A stretch of 19,357 bases of DNA, taken from assembly GCA_905214855.1 (NCBI GenBank), contig CAJMNU010000017.1, positions 1 through 19,357 on the forward strand, written 5' to 3'. The DNA comes from an uncultured bacterium (GTDB taxonomy: Bacteria; Bacillota; Clostridia; Lachnospirales; Lachnospiraceae). The position numbers and the translations under genes are program-made. Below are positions 1 to 8,362 of the stretch, piece by piece (position 1 is the stretch's first letter; each line of letters opens with the position of its first letter). A model generated the notes under the pieces. The model made no database searches. It had not been told where the DNA came from and saw nothing but the letters and a program-made list of their open reading frames with translations.

Positions 1-20
1 AAATAAACCCACTTTGCCAT
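1..20 (-). CDS. ppdK: Pyruvate,phosphate dikinase, first 6 codons only (gene runs off the left edge)
   Basis: Only the extreme 5' end is in the window. On the minus strand an ATG at 20-18 reads M-A-K-W-V-Y before the sequence stops. An AGGAGG ribosome-binding site lies at 31-36, 10 nt upstream. From memory, clostridial PPDK proteins (for example Clostridium symbiosum) begin MAKWVY, so this very short match is distinctive when combined with the strong start context, the long leader and an upstream promoter. PPDK interconverts pyruvate + ATP + Pi with PEP + AMP + PPi in the cytosol. The call rests on six residues and must be confirmed from the neighbouring sequence; another protein with the same first residues cannot be excluded. 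Confidence 0.6.
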
Positions 21-40
21 AAGTATTTTTCCTCCTACAC

Positions 41-89
41 TTTGAGGGAACTCCCCCAAACACTTATCTTACAGATATACCCTATCTGT
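41..89 (-). other. Two hairpins in the ppdK 5' leader
   Basis: In the minus-strand RNA, 60-41 folds as an 8-bp stem with an AGUU loop, one pair being G-U. It ends 4 nt before the AGGAGG box at 36-31. A second perfect 7-bp stem (ACAGATA/TATCTGT, 5-nt loop) lies at 89-71. Neither is followed by a U run, so they are not terminators. They could stabilise the messenger or modulate ribosome access. I do not recognise a known riboswitch class. Confidence 0.45.
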
Positions 90-237
90 TTTCTGATATC
101 ACACCAAAACATAGCCTGCTTCTGCCATCGGCATCCGCCGTGCATCTCCAATCTCTCTTAAAAGCGGATCACACCTTTTCAATGGGCATTTCCTCTTCTC
201 TCCTCTAAGATTGTCGTTGATGTAATATCTGACGATT

Positions 238-265
238 ATTATACCATAATTCTTGTTCTAGTAAA
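238..265 (-). promoter_or_regulatory. Candidate promoter of ppdK
   Basis: On the minus strand a perfect TATAAT (243-238) is preceded after 16 nt by TTTACT (265-260). The predicted start of transcription near 231 gives a leader of about 210 nt before the ATG at 20. The stretch 21-403 contains no gene that I can support; it holds this promoter, the leader hairpins and the cre-like palindrome. Confidence 0.5.
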
Positions 266-320
266 GGGTCAAATTGCAGTTTTTTGAAAAAAAATTGTAC
301 AAAATGTTGTAAAATCTCTT

Positions 321-334
321 TGAAAGCGCTTTCA
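321..334. promoter_or_regulatory. cre-like operator (CcpA site), perfect 14-bp palindrome
   Basis: TGAAAGCGCTTTCA is a perfect palindrome and fits the catabolite-responsive element consensus TGWNANCGNTNWCA at every position. Its centre lies about 97 bp upstream of the predicted ppdK transcription start, a place where CcpA sites more often activate than repress (as known for acetate-kinase type genes in Bacillus). It lies 70 bp past the stop codon of the YfhO gene, so ppdK is the natural target. Binding is inferred from sequence only. Confidence 0.55.
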
Positions 335-403
335 TTTTACATCATTATTCATATATGCGGTTGCAATTCGTATATACGACTATTCATTTTGACATTTTTC
401 TTT

Positions 404-3313
404 TTATTTTCCCTTCAAACGACTTCTTCCTCTTTTTTTCGTATCCGCCTTTCTAGTATCAGATGCTTCCCGTGTTCTCTTCACCGATAGCAATCCACAC
501 TCTCTCAATGTATTTTGTTTGATTTTTTTCTTCCTGCCCCTGCTGCGATTATTTGGGTCTGTTTTATTTTTTTGTATGTTATATTTTTCCATTTTTGATC
601 TTTTTTTATTCACATATAAAACTGACCACAAAAAAATCAGCAAAGAAGCTACTGTGATCATTGCCCCTGTGATAAGACCAGGTGTGCGATACACCATATC
701 AACAACATGATGTCCCTCATTCAAAAAAATTCCCATATACATTCCATTGCATTTTCTCACAGGCACTCTTTTCCCATCTACTTTTGCCTTCCATCCACTG
801 CTATATGGCATACTAACACATAGGAAACGATCTGAAGACACAGTAATCTCTCCTTTTATCTGATTTCCCTGCAAAGTCGTATTCATATTTTCTTTTTTGA
901 GTTCCTGTGCCTGTCTGCCAAATGTTTCTGTTGGAAGAGCATATATTTTTATATCATCCAGATGAAATGTTCCTGAAAATGGAATCGAAAGTTTCGCACT
1001 TTGACAGGTATCCATTCCGTTTCCAACAGCAACAAGATAATTTTTAAACTTTCCATCCCAAACGCTTAAATCAGAAGTAACATATATTTTCTTTCCTTCT
1101 TTTTCTTTTGGATCTGCAAAAAAATATATCAGTTCCTTTCCTGAACCATCTGTGTCGAAATTGCAGACTCTAAGATAAATCTCTGCGTTTTCTATGCCTT
1201 CCCACTCCAAAAGCAGGGTTCCTCCACCTTCTCCTACCTGAAGTGTCCCATTTTCTCTGTTCCATATAATATTGTCAGATTCTGTCAAAGTATAGGCGAT
1301 CTCCTGCTCCTCAAACAGTAACATATCTCTCTTTGTGAGAAGTTTCTCTTCACTCTCACCAATCTCATCCAGAACAGCCGCCTGCATCATTGCCTGCTGT
1401 TTCTGTAATGCACTTAGATCATTCCATTCTTCTCTTGAAAGTATCTTCTGATATGTATATCCTAATGGCATTGCATAAGATGTTTCATACAAGATCCCAT
1501 CTCCATTTTCTATCTTTTTCTCATATCCAAATGGAATCTGCATGCTGCTATCTGCCTCTGTGGCAAAATACCGCACAGATGCCAGACTCATCATAGAAGG
1601 TCTGTCTCCCATTCCATTATACCAATTTGGAAACTTAGAATCCGGATTTTCCAGACTTTTCATATACTCATAAACATCTTTACTCACAATACTAAAAAAT
1701 GGGTTTGTTCCATAAATTCCGTTCAGCATCCCATAATTTGCTTCACTGATCGTATCCCCTTCTACTCTGTAAAATCCGCCCTTTTCCATCTCCTCTTTCA
1801 TTTTTGCTTCCATAGGTTTTGTCATACTCTCCCACGCTGTACCAGAAAGCTGAAATTCATCTGTATAATGCATTCCCTCTTCTGCATACAGCCATGTAGA
1901 TGACATGATACTTCCATACACAACACAGCCTAACATTCCTGCCTGACATAAAGGAATCCAGATCTGTCTCCCTCTTCTCTTTCTCACAGCAACGCTCACT
2001 GCCAAGAGACAGAGACTCACAATAACAATAACTGCTGTTTCTGTCACTCTGTCTTTTTCTGCCTGATAGAAAATGCATGCCATTCCCAAGAAAAAAGCAT
2101 ACAATCCAATCCTTTTTGGAGAAATTTCGTGTATTTTTTCAACCCCACGTGCCACAAGAAGAGCCACACAAAAACTGTACCCATATAGCCAGCGATGACT
2201 TACATAACTCAATCCATTCATCACATATCCCCCCAAAGGAATCCAAAGGATCAATGTAAGGATCAAACACCACCACCCAAGCCATCTGTCCTCCCTTTTT
2301 TTCTGGAACACATGCAAAAAGCCAAGAAAGAACACAGGCGAATATCCTAATACACACCAATAGCTTGCTGTATATTCTGGGAAAAAATAACCTGTCCAAA
2401 GTTCTTTATAAAATTCAGATGGATAGGCATACCAGGTATTGGAAAATCCAGATACCACTTCTCCTCTTGCATTATTCCAGAAAGCAAGAATATTAGGCAG
2501 CAAAAACAGGCTTCCCATACCAATTCCCAATAGATACCATCCAATCCCAGCGCCTAATCTGCCCCAAAACTCCCTTTTCCATGTCTCTCCATAAAGTGAA
2601 ACAAAGCGTACCACTGCATAGAGGAAAATCAAAATCGTCAGCATATATAAAAAATAAAAATTACTACAGGCTGCAATCCCAACCATAACGCTTAAAATCC
2701 AGCCCTTTTGTTTTCTGAGAACCTGCTCTGCTCCAATACAAAGAACAGGAAAGTAAATCATAGAATTCATAAAATAAGGATGACGTACTCCCGTATATAA
2801 AGCAAATCCGCAAAAACAATATGCGATTGCTCCCACCAGCGTCGCACAATGCCAGGAACATGTCATTTTTCGTCTATCCTGTTTCATATAAAAACAGTAA
2901 CCACCAAAAGATAATCCTGCAAGATAATAACGCAAAATTGCCAGAATGTTATAACAGATTTCCATATTTTCCCCAGAGAAAAATATAGCCAACACCTCCA
3001 GCGGATCTCCAAATCCATAATGATTTAAACTTGTAAAAACATCAAATCCAAGTCCTACCGAAGCATCCACCATAGGAAGAGACCACTTCCCTGAAAATAA
3101 ATTTTGAAAGAATTCTCTCCAATATTGGCTATAATATACCATAGCAGTATATGTTTGATACAGCCCATCATACCCCCAGATCAAACTTCTCTGCTCCTTA
3201 TAAAAAGGATGCCAGATCACTGCACCAGCTGCCAGAAAAAGCAGCGTGTAAAGTAAGCTCCACCACCCAAATATCTCCCATTTTTTTCTTTTCCTGCTTT
3301 TACTCTGTTCCAT
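404..3313 (-). CDS. YfhO-family multi-spanning membrane protein with basic C-terminal tail
   Basis: A protein of 969 residues from the chosen start. The N-terminal two-thirds is a chain of hydrophobic segments typical of YfhO proteins (GT-C-like membrane proteins linked in Gram-positive bacteria to glycosylation of wall polymers such as lipoteichoic acid). The first extracellular loop carries the family-like G-Y-D-G-L-Y-Q motif. A soluble, probably beta-rich domain follows, then a last membrane segment near residues 880-900. The final 68 residues are very basic (27 K/R against 6 D/E), an unusual extension. Start: an in-frame ATG at 3364 exists but has a poor ribosome-binding site; the ATG at 3313 has AGGGGAG upstream, and the candidate promoter at 3384-3412 would put 3364 almost at the transcript end. 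Single gene, divergent from the acyltransferase. Substrate unknown. Confidence 0.85.
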   Translation of the reverse strand: MEQSKSRKRKKWEIFGWWSLLYTLLFLAAGAVIWHPFYKEQRSLIWGYDGLYQTYTAMVYYSQYWREFFQNLFSGKWSLPMVDASVGLGFDVFTSLNHYGFGDPLEVLAIFFSGENMEICYNILAILRYYLAGLSFGGYCFYMKQDRRKMTCSWHCATLVGAIAYCFCGFALYTGVRHPYFMNSMIYFPVLCIGAEQVLRKQKGWILSVMVGIAACSNFYFLYMLTILIFLYAVVRFVSLYGETWKREFWGRLGAGIGWYLLGIGMGSLFLLPNILAFWNNARGEVVSGFSNTWYAYPSEFYKELWTGYFFPEYTASYWCVLGYSPVFFLGFLHVFQKKREDRWLGWWCLILTLILWIPLGGYVMNGLSYVSHRWLYGYSFCVALLVARGVEKIHEISPKRIGLYAFFLGMACIFYQAEKDRVTETAVIVIVSLCLLAVSVAVRKRRGRQIWIPLCQAGMLGCVVYGSIMSSTWLYAEEGMHYTDEFQLSGTAWESMTKPMEAKMKEEMEKGGFYRVEGDTISEANYGMLNGIYGTNPFFSIVSKDVYEYMKSLENPDSKFPNWYNGMGDRPSMMSLASVRYFATEADSSMQIPFGYEKKIENGDGILYETSYAMPLGYTYQKILSREEWNDLSALQKQQAMMQAAVLDEIGESEEKLLTKRDMLLFEEQEIAYTLTESDNIIWNRENGTLQVGEGGGTLLLEWEGIENAEIYLRVCNFDTDGSGKELIYFFADPKEKEGKKIYVTSDLSVWDGKFKNYLVAVGNGMDTCQSAKLSIPFSGTFHLDDIKIYALPTETFGRQAQELKKENMNTTLQGNQIKGEITVSSDRFLCVSMPYSSGWKAKVDGKRVPVRKCNGMYMGIFLNEGHHVVDMVYRTPGLITGAMITVASLLIFLWSVLYVNKKRSKMEKYNIQKNKTDPNNRSRGRKKKIKQNTLRECGLLSVKRTREASDTRKADTKKRGRSRLKGK

Positions 3314-3383
3314 CAAATAAAAAGCTCCCCTCTTCTTTTGTGATCTATCTTTACATGTTACCATTATATTCTCATTTAAATCC

Positions 3384-3412
3384 AGTATAACACAGCTCTA
3401 TCTTCGCAGAAA
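3384..3412 (-). promoter_or_regulatory. Candidate promoter of the YfhO gene
   Basis: On the minus strand TATACT (3389-3384) is preceded after 17 nt by a poor -35 hexamer, TTTCTG. It would start transcription near 3378, about 65 nt before the chosen start codon. The -10 is good and the -35 is weak. Confidence 0.35.
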
Positions 3413-3477
3413 CTACTTTTTTCCCATACAAAAACATGATATACTACATTTTGCAGTGATCTTTATACGATTCCTTA

Positions 3478-3508
3478 TACAAGCAATCGTACAAAGATTG
3501 CTATTGTA
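3478..3508 (+). repeat. Inverted repeat upstream of the acyltransferase gene
   Basis: AGCAATC (3482-3488) and GATTGCT (3496-3502) form a perfect 7-bp inverted repeat with a 7-nt loop, and TACAA/TTGTA (3478-3482, 3504-3508) can extend it. It lies 30-60 nt before the start codon. It is either a hairpin in the leader or an operator; no clear promoter could be chosen in 3414-3537. Confidence 0.4.
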
Positions 3509-3537
3509 CAAATTATAGATACTGTGAGGATATTTTT

Positions 3538-4593
3538 ATGCAAACCACATCACGCCCCAGAAGGACAGAAATTGATGTTGCCAAGGGATTTACGCTTTTT
3601 CTCGTTGTTTTTGGTCATGTTTTAGAATCACATGGCACTCTTTTCAACTGGATTTTTACATTTCATATGCCTGCTTTCTTTTTCCTGTCCGGCATGACAT
3701 TCCGCCCTGAAAAATATCAAGGTTATGGTCATTTTCTAAAAGAGAAGTGGAAAAAACGGATTCTTCCATACTTCATCATCACTCTGATCGGATTTTGTAT
3801 CTGTATGATCCGACCATCCTATCGTCTACCTGTATTAGAAGACGGATGGCGTTATCAGTTGACTTGGACCTTTTACTATGCACAGCCTAAAAATCTGTAC
3901 ATTGGACAGGTTTGGTTTCTTGTAGGGCTTTTTATGGCAGAATTGATCGCATATACATGGTTTCGTCTCTTCCAGAACCGGTCTCTGTTGACACGCTGCT
4001 ACAGTCTCCTTCTTCTTGCCATAATTGCTGTCAATATCCGAAAAATCGATCCATATCTTCCCATCATGGATCGTCTTCCATGGAAAATAGACACTGGTTT
4101 TGGTGCTGCGATTTTTGTTATCGCAGGTTGTTATGTAACCAAATATCGAATTCTTGAGAAACTGCGTCCAGCAGCCGGTTTTCTTATTCCGATCTGCATT
4201 TGGTTTAGTTATTGGTTTGGCCCAAAATTATTTGGATATGTCAACATCTGCGACTGTGTTTACTCCAAAGCTCCCTATTATTTTACAGCTGCATTCCTTG
4301 GGATCTCTGCTTTGACATTGACAGCATTGCTTTTTAAAAACAGCCGTTTCTGGCAATATTGCGGACGTTACTCACTTCCACTCTTTGCTTCTCAGACCTT
4401 CGCCATCTATCTGATCATTGAAGGAATTGCCGCTGTAACAGGAATTACATACACACCTATGCATGATATTCCTGGAGATAAAGTCAGTCTGCTCATCAGC
4501 ATTGCCGCTTTTGTGCTTATGTTACTTTTTATCTATCCATGGCATCTTTTTAAAACATACCATTCAGATACCCGAAAAAAACGGCACTCTTAA
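3538..4593 (+). CDS. Acyltransferase family 3 membrane protein (fucose 4-O-acetylase-like)
   Basis: 351 residues, about ten membrane segments, matching the acyltransferase-3 family (PF01757), which moves acyl groups (usually acetyl) onto surface sugars or peptidoglycan. The hallmark N-terminus is present: R-x-E-I-D-V-A-K-G near residues 9-17, the probable catalytic histidine H27 in V-V-F-G-H, and F-H-M-P-A-F-F-F-L-S-G at 42-52. Length is typical for the membrane-only form without a C-terminal SGNH domain. Start ATG at 3538 has GAGGA at 3526-3530, 7 nt upstream. The gene stands alone on the plus strand, divergent from the YfhO gene and followed by the terminator at 4624. The acceptor sugar cannot be read from the sequence; a shared role with YfhO in wall polymer decoration is inference. 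Confidence 0.88.
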   Translation: MQTTSRPRRTEIDVAKGFTLFLVVFGHVLESHGTLFNWIFTFHMPAFFFLSGMTFRPEKYQGYGHFLKEKWKKRILPYFIITLIGFCICMIRPSYRLPVLEDGWRYQLTWTFYYAQPKNLYIGQVWFLVGLFMAELIAYTWFRLFQNRSLLTRCYSLLLLAIIAVNIRKIDPYLPIMDRLPWKIDTGFGAAIFVIAGCYVTKYRILEKLRPAAGFLIPICIWFSYWFGPKLFGYVNICDCVYSKAPYYFTAAFLGISALTLTALLFKNSRFWQYCGRYSLPLFASQTFAIYLIIEGIAAVTGITYTPMHDIPGDKVSLLISIAAFVLMLLFIYPWHLFKTYHSDTRKKRHS

Positions 4594-4623
4594 ATTAATC
4601 CTTTATAGTGAAAACTATGTTTT

Positions 4624-4663
4624 AAAAGCGGCAGAAACACATTTTGTGCTATCTGCCGCTTTT
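4624..4663. terminator. Bidirectional intrinsic terminator
   Basis: A perfect 12-bp stem, AAAAGCGGCAGA at 4624-4635 with TCTGCCGCTTTT at 4652-4663, has a 16-nt loop with a small inner CACA/TGTG stem. A T-rich stretch follows on the plus strand and a TTTTAAAA stretch on the minus strand. It lies between two convergent genes and can serve both. Confidence 0.85.
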
Positions 4664-4705
4664 CTTTCTCTCTTCCTGATCTTTCTGTCACTTATTTTTT
4701 ATTTT

Positions 4706-5860
4706 CTATTTATTATTCTCATCCTCTTCGCTGTATTCCTTTCCAAAACGGAATTTTTGGATCTCTTCAATCAGCATTGTCAGATTAGATAAAAATGAGT
4801 CAAACGCCCCATATTTATAAAAATTGATCAGGATAAGACCAATGGGAACCGCCAGAATCATTCCTGCGATACCGTTGATCCGAAATCCCATATACAAAAA
4901 TAACAAGGTGATCAAAGGATGTAAACCAAAAGAATCTCCCACAATTTTAGGCTGTATCACCTGTCTTACAATCTGGGATACTGCATAAATGATGATCAAA
5001 CCAATGGCAAATTCATATTCTCCAGAAAAAAATTTAATAGCCGCCCATGGGATCAATGCTGTTCCTGTTCCAAAAAATGGAAGAAAATCCAAGATAGATA
5101 TTAAAATAGCAAACAGTGGTGCATAAGAAATCCTCAAAAGCCAAAAACCTACCGTCAAGATCAATGCCACTACAAACATGATCTTAAACTGAGCCATAAA
5201 ATATCCGCCCACTACCTTTTTGATATCCATTTTCAAAAAATTGAAGTATTTTTGAATGGATCTGGGCGCATATGTTTTAAAAATGGCAAGAATCCTGTCC
5301 CGCTCTGCAATAAACGAATAGGCTGAAAGGACAGTAATGACAGAATAAATAAAAGCATTTGGAATCTTTTTCGCTACATTGCCTGCCACTTCTACCGTAG
5401 GAGCTGCAATCTTTTTGACAACCTCTCCGATCGCACTTCCAAGATTCTGTGTAAATGTTTCCAATGCTTCCTGAATCCCATTTGGAAGGAAACGGAGCAG
5501 ATGTTCCAAGTTATTGGCAGCATTGCCAACTTCCTTTAAGACAATGTCATATAACTCAGGCAAATCTTTAGTAAATTCTAACAACAGTGTTGAAACTCTG
5601 GAGACGATCAAATAAATTGCTGCGATCACCAGCGCCAAAGCTGCAATGATCACCACCATAGAACTGTGCTTTCGTACGATCTTCAGCTTTTTTTCCAAGA
5701 ATTTTACAAGTGGATTTGCAATCATGGCAATGATCCAGCCAATGACAAATGGCATAAAAAAGTTTAATACCTCTGGTCCTAGTGTAACCAAAAGTACCAT
5801 CCATAAAATAGGTATCAAGATATTTACTATCATTCTGGCATATTTCACTCTGTTCTGCAT
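4706..5860 (-). CDS. AI-2E family transporter / YtvI-type sporulation membrane protein
   Basis: 384 residues from the chosen ATG, about seven to eight membrane helices, with the AI-2E transporter family (PF01594) layout: two N-terminal hydrophobic stretches, a soluble middle part (about residues 95-190), then a helix cluster with the conserved F-L-P-F-F-G-T-G and Q-P-K-I-V-G-D motifs and a glycine-rich end. It resembles the Firmicutes subgroup called sporulation integral membrane protein YtvI. The transported substrate is unknown; the AI-2 name does not prove a signalling role. A GTG at 5869 would add three residues, but an AGGTGG site at 5866-5871 covers it and sits 5 nt before the ATG at 5860, so I prefer the ATG. 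It follows hisC after 59 nt and ends at the shared terminator. Confidence 0.8.
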   Translation of the reverse strand: MQNRVKYARMIVNILIPILWMVLLVTLGPEVLNFFMPFVIGWIIAMIANPLVKFLEKKLKIVRKHSSMVVIIAALALVIAAIYLIVSRVSTLLLEFTKDLPELYDIVLKEVGNAANNLEHLLRFLPNGIQEALETFTQNLGSAIGEVVKKIAAPTVEVAGNVAKKIPNAFIYSVITVLSAYSFIAERDRILAIFKTYAPRSIQKYFNFLKMDIKKVVGGYFMAQFKIMFVVALILTVGFWLLRISYAPLFAILISILDFLPFFGTGTALIPWAAIKFFSGEYEFAIGLIIIYAVSQIVRQVIQPKIVGDSFGLHPLITLLFLYMGFRINGIAGMILAVPIGLILINFYKYGAFDSFLSNLTMLIEEIQKFRFGKEYSEEDENNK

Positions 5861-5919
5861 GCCTACCACCTGCTTTCTTCTGCTTATCTGCTCATGCTGC
5901 CTTTTATCCTAAATAGGTC

Positions 5920-6990
5920 TTATAGAATTCCTTTGGAACGTAAAATTTCTCCTAAATACCCAAACAAGGTCTCCATCTCCTGATCTGTTCCAATCGAGAT
6001 CCTCAAATACTCACTCAGACGATCCTGTTTAAAATAACGAACATATACCTGTCTTTTCTTCAATTCTGCAAAAATTTCCTCTGCTGAACAATTTGGATGC
6101 TTTGCAAAAATGAAATTGGCATAGGAATCTGGGAATTCAAAACCTAATTCTCTCAGGCGTTTTTTAGAATATTCTCTTGTCTGTATGATCTTTTCGACAT
6201 TCTCCTTAAAATATGCTTCGTCCTTCAGCATCTCTGTTCCCAGAATCTGAGATGGAAGATTCATAGTATAGGAATTATAAGAATATTTCACATCTTGAAG
6301 AGCACGGATCAGATCCGGATGACCAATTGCAAAACCAATACGCATTCCAGCCATGGAACGTGACTTACTGAAAGTCTGTACAATCAGCAGGTTTTCATAT
6401 TTTTCCAGTAAAGGAAGTGCTGATTCTCCTCCAAAATCAATATATGCCTCATCCACGATCACTACGGAGTCCTGATTATGTTTTAAGATATCCTCCACCC
6501 ACTCTAATGGACGCAAAAGTCCTGTCGGAGCATTGGGATTTGGAAAAATGATCCCTCCATTTTCTCTGTAATAATCTTCTTTTTGTATCTGAAAATCCTG
6601 ATCCAGTTTTGGTGTTTCATATGGAATCTCAAACAATTGTGCCCATACTTTATAAAAAGAATAGGTAATATCCGGAAATAAAATGGGTTTTTCAGAATGA
6701 AAAAATGTCATAAATGCCATCGCGATCACATCATCTGATCCCACGCCGACAAAGATCTGCTCTGGTGCTACATGATATGTTTCTGCCAGAGCATCTGTCA
6801 ACATAGTTGCTGCTGGATCTGGATATTTACGAAATAGATCATACTCCATCTCTCTCAGTGCATTTTTCACTCTGGGAGATGGCGGATATGGATTTTCATT
6901 CGTATTCAATTTGATCAAATGATTACCCTTTGGCTGTTCTCCCGGAACATATGGAACTACTTTTCTAATATTTTTTTCCCATGATCTCAT
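5920..6990 (-). CDS. hisC: Histidinol-phosphate aminotransferase
   Basis: 356 residues, the normal length for HisC, a cytosolic PLP-dependent class I/II aminotransferase that makes L-histidinol phosphate from imidazole-acetol phosphate and glutamate. Visible motifs: N-T-N-E-N-P-Y (29-35), R-K-Y-P-D-P (54-59), N-P-N-A-P-T-G (151-157), V-D-E-A-Y (179-183) with PLP-contacting D180 and Y183, the Schiff-base lysine K209 in F-S-K-S, and R217 in G-M-R-I-G. Ribosome-binding site AGGAGG about 9 nt upstream. No other histidine gene is nearby; it sits between a polymerase-like gene (37 nt upstream) and a YtvI-type gene. Related enzymes acting on phenylalanine or tyrosine, or on threonine phosphate (CobD), are alternatives that the context cannot exclude. 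Confidence 0.85.
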   Translation of the reverse strand: MRSWEKNIRKVVPYVPGEQPKGNHLIKLNTNENPYPPSPRVKNALREMEYDLFRKYPDPAATMLTDALAETYHVAPEQIFVGVGSDDVIAMAFMTFFHSEKPILFPDITYSFYKVWAQLFEIPYETPKLDQDFQIQKEDYYRENGGIIFPNPNAPTGLLRPLEWVEDILKHNQDSVVIVDEAYIDFGGESALPLLEKYENLLIVQTFSKSRSMAGMRIGFAIGHPDLIRALQDVKYSYNSYTMNLPSQILGTEMLKDEAYFKENVEKIIQTREYSKKRLRELGFEFPDSYANFIFAKHPNCSAEEIFAELKKRQVYVRYFKQDRLSEYLRISIGTDQEMETLFGYLGEILRSKGIL

Positions 6991-7027
6991 TTTTATTTCC
7001 TCCTTCTATTTTCCTGTCTTCCCTATC

Positions 7028-8311
7028 TTACTGCCATCGCCTTCTCCTGCAAAGTACCCACACAACTGTTGTCATTGCAAGATAGAACCATGTTGTCGGA
7101 TTACTGTACCATGTCGTAAAGAAAGAAAGCATCAAATATGCCGCAAATTGAGCATAAAACAGATAGCCCACTGGATTCTGTACCTTTTTGATCTCACTCA
7201 TCAAAACGTATGCTGCCGCTCCCAAAAGCATGGAAAAAATCCCAACTCCGATAATACCAAAATCATAATAGGCATCATAAAATAAAGTCAGGGTTGTCAG
7301 TTCTGTCTTTGTCACAAAAAGTGGAAAACTGACTAAAGAAGGAGCTACAAATTTAAGTCCTGTCAAAGCCCAAATTGGAAACAGCATCCTAAGTCCAAAT
7401 GTATGTGATGGTAAATCTCTTACCAGACAATTAAAATTATCATAGTTATTGGCAATATACATGTATGGCTGTGTGATAAAAATTGGTGTTTTTGCATTCT
7501 TCATCTCAAAAATCCCATTCAGATATGCGACATCATGTGCTCTGGCAATCGTCAATAAGATATACAATCCCAGCATCCCCACTCCACCAGCTGCTATGAC
7601 AAGCGGATGCAGGCTTTTTCTTGTTAAAATCCCTGTCAATACGGCTAATAATACTGCAAAGATCAACTGAAATCTGGAAACACACAAAACAGGGATAACA
7701 AGTGCAATAACAGTACAAAGAATTACAGTCACTGCCTTTTGGGTATTTCTTCCTCTCTCAATATGAAAATACAACAGTGAAAGTGCCGGAACCAACACAC
7801 AAGACACTGTAAAATAATGAACACCTGTTATATGAAAATAAGAATAGGCATGAGGAACACCTTTTGTAAAAAATGGCACATAACCTAAGATCAGGGCTTC
7901 TGCTGTAAAAGCGATCAAAGATACTTCCGTAATACCTGCCACACCAAGAAGTAATCCTTTTTCCATCCCCTGTAGATTTCTAAAAGCTTTCTGTCTGACA
8001 TCTACTCTTCCAAATTCATAGGAAAGCCACTCAAAAGCCAGCCAAAAGCCCAAATATGCCACCAAAAAACACATCCAGGTTTCCCATTCCCAAGGTATCT
8101 GGAGATGGCTCAATTTCAGGCAGGAAAGCCCCTGTCCCCCAACCCAGAACAAACCAAAAACAGCCCTCAAATGCAAAAGATTTCCTGATCTTCTATAATC
8201 TTCCCAATACAGCCATACAGCAGCTGCCATAAGTACGGTTCCTGCCAGCCAATGATAGCCTGCACGGGCAAACAGGAAAGCAGAGGCATAGCAAATCAGA
8301 TAAATTTTCAT
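7028..8311 (-). CDS. Wzy-like oligosaccharide repeat-unit polymerase / O-antigen polymerase family membrane protein
   Basis: 427 residues with about eleven or twelve membrane segments and a large central loop (about residues 265-310) containing the Q-P-Y-M-Y-I-A-N-N-Y-D-N-F-N stretch. This layout, and the Y-x-x-x-N-N-Y-D-N-F pattern, resemble the oligosaccharide repeat-unit polymerases that join lipid-linked units outside the membrane. No catalytic residue can be assigned with certainty. Start ATG at 8311 follows GAGGA. No glycosyltransferase, flippase or priming transferase lies beside it, so it is an orphan outside a polysaccharide cluster. It lies 129 nt after ptsI, separated by a terminator-like hairpin, and is probably co-transcribed with hisC. 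No clear own promoter was found. Confidence 0.65.
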   Translation of the reverse strand: MKIYLICYASAFLFARAGYHWLAGTVLMAAAVWLYWEDYRRSGNLLHLRAVFGLFWVGGQGLSCLKLSHLQIPWEWETWMCFLVAYLGFWLAFEWLSYEFGRVDVRQKAFRNLQGMEKGLLLGVAGITEVSLIAFTAEALILGYVPFFTKGVPHAYSYFHITGVHYFTVSCVLVPALSLLYFHIERGRNTQKAVTVILCTVIALVIPVLCVSRFQLIFAVLLAVLTGILTRKSLHPLVIAAGGVGMLGLYILLTIARAHDVAYLNGIFEMKNAKTPIFITQPYMYIANNYDNFNCLVRDLPSHTFGLRMLFPIWALTGLKFVAPSLVSFPLFVTKTELTTLTLFYDAYYDFGIIGVGIFSMLLGAAAYVLMSEIKKVQNPVGYLFYAQFAAYLMLSFFTTWYSNPTTWFYLAMTTVVWVLCRRRRWQ

Positions 8312-8362
8312 ACTCCATTCCTCACCTTATCACATTTTTATTCTTTTTGTGAAAACTTTTCT

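Noticed and set aside
368..379. Perfect 12-bp palindrome TCGTATATACGA between the YfhO stop and the cre-like site
   Set aside because: No U run, no known operator consensus and no promoter at a suitable distance; AT-rich palindromes of this length occur by chance.
284..490. Plus-strand frame of 68 codons at the left end
   Set aside because: It has no convincing ribosome-binding site and runs antisense into the YfhO 3' end. Its phenylalanine- and serine-rich product is what the reverse of a lysine/arginine-rich tail gives.
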